Assembly: GCA_016213345.1 (NCBI GenBank)
Contig: JACRAO010000233.1
Span: forward strand, 1 to 8,649
Source of the DNA: Bdellovibrio sp.
Lineage (GTDB): Bacteria > Bdellovibrionota > UBA1018
DNA length: 8,649 bases
Direction of reading: 5' to 3'
Part shown: positions 6,031-8,649 of the stretch, one piece after another
How positions within the stretch are numbered: position 1 is the stretch's first letter
Layout: each line of letters begins with the position of its first letter
Translations under genes and position numbers: made by a program
The notes under the pieces: model-generated
The model's input: the letters and a program-made list of their open reading frames with translations, nothing else
Databases searched by the model: none
What the model was told of the DNA's origin: nothing

Positions 6031-7131
6031 TTAAAAAAGCCCGCTAATTCCTATTCCAAATTCGACTCCTGAAACCGAAGAAGACGAACTACCAATAAAA
6101 TAAGTAGCTTTTGGCCTATATCCTAAAATCACCGATGTTGCCCAATGTTTAGCCAATCTCCACTCATAGCCTCCCCTTACTAATCCTCCTAAAAATCCTG
6201 AAGCATAAGTTCCGCCAATCCCAACCAGCACGTTGCCACGGACTAGGTTGAAGTTTTCTTCAGAACCAATCAAATTCCACGAATGCATAAAAAGTAAAGT
6301 TAAGTTCAAGCCACTAAAAAGTGAACTCTGTGATGTAGACGGACCTGTAAGACTAGAAATTGTGCGAATATATCCGGCTTCGAAGCCGACTTCTTTTCTG
6401 CGGTTATCATAGCGTTCCATCATTCTGTACGCCATGCTTAGGGTTCCTGCATATCCTGCAATATCCCGTTCGTATAAATAATAAATAGTAAGTCTGTATT
6501 GCACCATGGGCTGATATTCTGTCATTTTTCGAGCGTCATCAATTTGCGAATAATCTGTACCACGTCTAAACACTGAGGCTCTCGATGTCTCAGAGTTATA
6601 GCTACGCGACCAAATAAAACCTCCAGTTTCTGGATCAATAATTGTCATAGATAAAATCATGCCTGAGGGATTATATAAAAATGCAATATCCATGAAGTTT
6701 GAGATATTAGAAAGCTTTGCTATTCTTGCAAGCTCAGTTGGATTTGTTTCTGGAGAAGTGATTACTACTTGATCGCCTTTGAGAGTTGTTCTTTTGGCTT
6801 TACAGGCCAAGCATTGAATGATTCTGGTCTTTGTGGTTTTTAAAATTCTTTCGGTAATAGAAAGTTCCAAGTGACTTTTGAACGAAGCTGGAACGTTTTC
6901 ACTCATTACGATATTTCTAATGGACAAGTCTTTTAGGCCAGATACTTGTCCATTTTTTAGGTCGTATTCGAAATCAGCCAAAAGGTCTTCTAATACTTCG
7001 TAAAAATTTCTTCCTTCATCACCATTGTGGTGTTCTGGTCTGGCGGGTGTGATGGTCTGTGCCGCAGCTGTTGTATCTTCTGCGTAAGTAGGTGAAGTAA
7101 AAATAAATAAAGCTAATAATAGTTTTAACAT
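6031..7131 (-). CDS. Exported protein with CsgG/FlgO-like region and C-terminal outer-membrane beta-barrel
   Basis: This is the first gene of the motor operon (366 residues). The signal peptide (1-17) ends TYA before E18. Residues 43-190 have the alternating helix/strand pattern of CsgG/FlgO/TolB-N-like domains: a strand SIRNIVM, a helix SHLELSITERILK, a strand around RIIQC, ELARIAKLSNISNFMDIAFLY, and the closing strands MTIIDPETGGFIWSRSY. A CLAC motif sits at 107-110. Residues about 243-366 alternate polar and aromatic/hydrophobic residues, with glycine turns, and end in VEFGIGISGLF. A terminal phenylalanine is the usual outer-membrane barrel signature. The ATG at 7131 is preceded by AAAGGAG with about 10 nt spacing. 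The family assignment is fold-level only; the barrel is more certain than the CsgG/FlgO likeness. It probably forms the outer-membrane end of the system. Confidence 0.72.
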   Translation of the reverse strand: MLKLLLALFIFTSPTYAEDTTAAAQTITPARPEHHNGDEGRNFYEVLEDLLADFEYDLKNGQVSGLKDLSIRNIVMSENVPASFKSHLELSITERILKTTKTRIIQCLACKAKRTTLKGDQVVITSPETNPTELARIAKLSNISNFMDIAFLYNPSGMILSMTIIDPETGGFIWSRSYNSETSRASVFRRGTDYSQIDDARKMTEYQPMVQYRLTIYYLYERDIAGYAGTLSMAYRMMERYDNRRKEVGFEAGYIRTISSLTGPSTSQSSLFSGLNLTLLFMHSWNLIGSEENFNLVRGNVLVGIGGTYASGFLGGLVRGGYEWRLAKHWATSVILGYRPKATYFIGSSSSSVSGVEFGIGISGLF

Positions 7132-7150
7132 TGAGGCTACACTCCTTTTC

Positions 7151-7172
7151 CTCTTTTGGTTTCTCTTTTGGT
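7151..7172 (-). repeat. Direct repeats in the operon leader
   Basis: ACCAAAAGAG (minus strand) occurs exactly twice, at 7151-7160 and 7163-7172, with a 12-bp period. A nine-base partial copy (ACCAAAAGA) is at 7231-7239. The repeats lie in a purine-rich leader (minus-strand sense) just upstream of the ribosome binding site of the operon's first gene. Function is unknown. Confidence 0.45.
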
Positions 7173-7272
7173 CCCCTTAGTTCCCCTCTTTGCCTCTCAT
7201 AACTCTTCGGTATTTATTTGTATTTGTTAATCTTTTGGTTTTTAGTGGTATTCTGTTGTTTTTTTGACTGCT

Positions 7273-7301
7273 ACCTTAAAAAAAAATTCAAAAAGGGTCA
7301 A
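7273..7301 (-). promoter_or_regulatory. Possible promoter of the motor operon
   Basis: On the minus strand TTGACC (7301-7296) is followed after 17 nt by TAAGGT (7278-7273). The -35 box is good, but the -10 box matches only three of six positions. The spacer is rich in T-tracts. If used, it gives a leader of roughly 130 nt containing the ACCAAAAGA repeats. Another sigma factor could be involved. Confidence 0.28.
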
Positions 7302-7320
7302 TTGTTTGGCAAATATTGAC
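7297..7320. promoter_or_regulatory. Dyad GTCAAT-N12-ATTGAC in the divergent intergenic region
   Basis: The perfect 6-bp arms (7297-7302 and 7315-7320) overlap the proposed -35 box of the minus-strand operon and lie 15 bp before the ATG of the plus-strand lipoprotein gene. The position suits an operator for divergent control, but the arms are short and chance is possible. Confidence 0.3.
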
Positions 7321-7334
7321 GAAAAGAATACAGA

Positions 7335-7994
7335 ATGAAACAGTTTTTAGTGTGTCAAATTTGCCTCACTTTGTTGTTTATAGTGAGTTGTGCTACGAAA
7401 AAAATAGAGGCACCTTTATCACTTCCGGAGCCGCCACAGTACACCAAAGTGCTTCATCCTGAGGGGTTGGATTTGGCTGATCTGAAAGCTATTTTTTATG
7501 ATAAACAGGCTCCTGCCTTAAACATAATAGACAACTGTGATGCTAATTATAAAAAATTAACTACAGCAACACAGAGTAAAGAAGAAATTCAGAAAGGAGT
7601 GCAGGAGCTAGTTAGTTTAGATCCCGCTTCTTATCATTGGTGTTTTTATGGCAAGTTGCTTGGTTTAGAGAATCAATTGAAAACTCAGCCTTATATCGAA
7701 GAAAAGCAAAAATTAGTTGTCGAAACGTTTGCTTTTCTTACTTCTGTAGCTAAGGCGTATTACATACAATTTCATGACTCTCGTTATATGAGATGGGCTA
7801 TTGACCGCTATAAAAAATTAAGCGAATTTGTTTTTTATCGGAGGCTCGAAGTTGGCAAGAACCCCTATTTTGATTCGACGGACTTAGCCGTAGGGTCTTT
7901 TTCCAGGTTTCGTGAACCGGCTAGTGAGCAGCCTAAACTAGGTGTTTTAGAGAAGTACGGTATTTTAAAACCAATGGCTATCCCAACCGATTGA
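7335..7994 (+). CDS. Predicted lipoprotein of unknown function
   Basis: This 219-residue product begins with a lipoprotein signal: a hydrophobic stretch ending IVSC, with C19 lipidated, followed by ATKK, nearly the same as the ATTKK after the lipidated cysteine of the operon's TPR lipoprotein. After a proline-rich segment (SLPEPPQY) the rest looks mainly helical and soluble, with aromatic-rich conserved-looking patches around YHWCFYGKLLGLENQL and AKAYYIQFHDSRYMRWAIDRYKKL. I recognise no family. It is transcribed divergently from the motor operon across about 200 bp and ends at a hairpin terminator, so it is probably monocistronic. The ribosome binding site is weak (an AAAAG about 9 nt upstream). 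A functional link to the operon is suggested only by divergence and the shared lipoprotein type. Confidence 0.8.
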   Translation: MKQFLVCQICLTLLFIVSCATKKIEAPLSLPEPPQYTKVLHPEGLDLADLKAIFYDKQAPALNIIDNCDANYKKLTTATQSKEEIQKGVQELVSLDPASYHWCFYGKLLGLENQLKTQPYIEEKQKLVVETFAFLTSVAKAYYIQFHDSRYMRWAIDRYKKLSEFVFYRRLEVGKNPYFDSTDLAVGSFSRFREPASEQPKLGVLEKYGILKPMAIPTD

Positions 7995-8000
7995 GTATAT

Positions 8001-8034
8001 ATCCGCCAAAATATTAATTGTTAATTTGGCGGAT
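8001..8034 (+). terminator. Hairpin terminator after the lipoprotein gene
   Basis: ATCCGCCAAA (8001-8010) and TTTGGCGGAT (8025-8034) form a perfect 10-bp stem with a 14-nt A+T-rich loop, 6 nt after the TGA stop. The downstream TAGTGTTTATAAT is T-rich but not a clean T-run, so termination strength is uncertain. Confidence 0.7.
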
Positions 8035-8173
8035 TAGTGTTTATAATATATATTATCAGCCATGAAACCGTACTAATTGCTACGGAGGGAATAAAAGACC
8101 ATCCAAAAGTGCAAACAACATTTGATCATATAATTACTTTTAACGAGATATTTAATGATTATTACTGGTAATT

Positions 8174-8253
8174 GTAACCTAGTGAGGTTCCCGTAACGAA
8201 CAGTAACAGTTCTGTAACAGAAACTGTCCTGTAACTGTTACAGTAACCGTAAC
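8174..8253 (+). repeat. Cluster of seven GTAAC repeats plus one inverted copy
   Basis: GTAAC starts at 8174, 8193, 8203, 8214, 8231, 8243 and 8249, and its inverse GTTAC at 8237. The copies at 8193, 8203 and 8214 are 10 and 11 bp apart, that is, on one face of the helix. The copies from 8231 to 8249, including the inverse, are spaced 6 bp. CTGTAACTGTTACAG at 8229-8243 is a palindrome apart from its central base. The layout resembles a multi-site operator, for example direct repeats bound by an OmpR/PhoB-type regulator; the regulator is unknown. Confidence 0.6.
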
Positions 8254-8290
8254 AGAGAACAGATTTCTATTTTGCTAATTCAGTGCGCCC

Positions 8291-8305
8291 GTGTTGTTTC
8301 AACAC
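8291..8305. promoter_or_regulatory. 15-bp palindrome GTGTTG-TTT-CAACAC, likely operator
   Basis: Perfect 6-bp arms flank a 3-bp centre. The element ends 5 bp before the -35 box at 8311, where an activator or a repressor could act. As RNA it would be a small hairpin, but it lies upstream of the predicted transcription start. Confidence 0.45.
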
Positions 8306-8310
8306 CAAAG

Positions 8311-8339
8311 CTGACTCGGTGTGCCAAATGTGCTATAAA
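8311..8339 (+). promoter_or_regulatory. Sigma70-type promoter of the exported-protein gene
   Basis: CTGACT (8311-8316, four of six consensus bases) is followed by a 17-nt spacer and TATAAA (8334-8339, five of six). TGC precedes the -10 box and gives an extended -10 element. Transcription would start near 8346, leaving a leader of about 64 nt. Confidence 0.62.
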
Positions 8340-8349
8340 TTCCCTGTGT

Positions 8350-8391
8350 GTGTGAGGTCTGCTTATTACAATAAACTCCTCAAATTCACAC
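8350..8391 (+). promoter_or_regulatory. Leader hairpin ahead of the exported-protein gene
   Basis: GTGTG (8350-8354) can pair with CACAC (8387-8391), and GAGG (8354-8357) with CCTC (8378-8381), with a small bulge on one side; the two stems share base 8354, so one pair must be given up. It lies near the 5' end of the predicted transcript, just before the ribosome binding site (AAGGG, 8396-8400). It could stabilise the mRNA or modulate translation. Confidence 0.3.
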
Positions 8392-8409
8392 CCATGAAGG
8401 GTTTTGTGT

Positions 8410-8649
8410 ATGAGTGTTGTGTTAAACATACAAACTGTTTTCTTATGTATCTTGATTAGCCAAAGTCTCGCCTTGGCTCAAGACAAGAAATTTACATTGC
8501 AGGAAACCAGTGTTGAATTTGAGTCTAATCTTAAAACAGTCAATAGCTCTGAGAATATATCGAATTTAAATTTCTACATTGTTCCAGCATGGAACGTCTT
8601 AAAAAACTTAAAAACTCTTTTTATATTCAACATCCAAAAAGAGCTTGTT
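8410..8649 (+). CDS. Exported protein, N-terminal part (3' end outside window)
   Basis: The frame is open from the ATG at 8410 to the window end (80 codons) and is closed upstream by TGA at 8395-8397. Residues 1-23 form a signal peptide: a hydrophobic core VFLCILISQSLALA, with cleavage expected after A-L-A before Q24. The mature start is polar, and then segments such as SNLNFYIVPAWNVLKN and LKTLFIFNIQKE alternate like strands. This would fit an outer-membrane beta-barrel protein, but too little is visible to name a family. AAGGG at 8396-8400 is 9 nt upstream, and a good extended -10 promoter precedes it at 8311-8339. Clustered repeats upstream suggest tight regulation. It is separated from the lipoprotein gene by a terminator, so it is an independent unit. 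Confidence 0.7.
   Translation, partial: MSVVLNIQTVFLCILISQSLALAQDKKFTLQETSVEFESNLKTVNSSENISNLNFYIVPAWNVLKNLKTLFIFNIQKELV

Larger units (their letters stand above)
8035..8409. other. Intergenic region with clustered regulatory-looking motifs
   Basis: These 375 bases hold no confident gene. They include a 44-codon open frame at 8037-8171 (GTG start, no ribosome binding site) that may be a gene remnant or chance. They also contain the GTAAC repeat cluster (8174-8253), a 15-bp palindrome (8291-8305), a promoter (8311-8339) and a leader hairpin (8350-8391), each listed separately. Confidence 0.5.

Noticed and set aside
945..7131. Ordinary flagellar basal-body cluster
   Set aside because: Apart from motA and motB, none of the genes is a normal flagellar gene; FliF- and FliG-like parts are fused and divergent, and no FliM, FliN, FlhA/B, FliP/Q/R, rod or hook gene is present in the window.
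7303..7320. Sigma54 promoter (TTTGGCAAATATTGAC)
   Set aside because: The GG is present, but the essential GC at the -12 position is not; the sequence reads TTGAC there.
8174..8253. CRISPR array
   Set aside because: The repeat unit is only 5-7 bp with irregular 6-19 bp spacing and no spacers of constant length.

Overview
The window is A+T-rich bacterial DNA from a diderm: it has signal peptides, lipoboxes, an outer-membrane beta-barrel and a peptidoglycan-binding MotB. The mix of a motile-cell stator pair, divergent flagellar-like proteins and many exported proteins of unknown family would fit Bdellovibrionota or a related deltaproteobacterial lineage. That assignment is an inference; there is no rRNA or other marker here.

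Layout. (1) Bases 1-392 hold the end of a RelE/HigB-like toxin gene and its overlapping XRE antitoxin. (2) Bases 393-710 are non-coding with a nested inverted repeat, followed by a doubtful small ORF (711-932). (3) Bases 945-7131, all on the minus strand, form one tightly packed six-gene operon, with each junction abutting, overlapping or 4 nt apart. In transcription order it encodes: an exported protein with a CsgG/FlgO-like region and a C-terminal outer-membrane barrel; a TPR lipoprotein; a 759-residue membrane protein joining FliF-like periplasmic domains to FliG-like middle and C-terminal domains; a stand-alone cyclic-nucleotide-binding-domain protein; a MotA/PomA stator subunit; and a MotB/PomB stator subunit. 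(4) Bases 7132-7334 are a divergent intergenic region, then a plus-strand lipoprotein gene (7335-7994) with a hairpin terminator. (5) Bases 7995-8409 are a regulatory-looking intergenic region with clustered GTAAC repeats, a 15-bp palindrome and a good promoter. They lead into the start of another exported protein gene that runs off the window.

The centrepiece is the six-gene operon. It pairs a complete ion-driven stator (MotA, MotB) with a membrane protein that fuses an MS-ring-like part to a FliG-like, torque-receiving part. It also supplies an outer-membrane protein, a lipoprotein and a possible cyclic-nucleotide sensor. No flagellar export, rod, hook, filament or switch (FliM/FliN) gene is in the window. 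The simplest reading is a reduced, flagellum-related motor spanning the envelope. It could serve gliding, surface or prey-associated movement, or energised work on the outer membrane, and the cyclic-nucleotide-binding protein could gate it. The domain calls come from reading the sequence; the machine and its role are inference.
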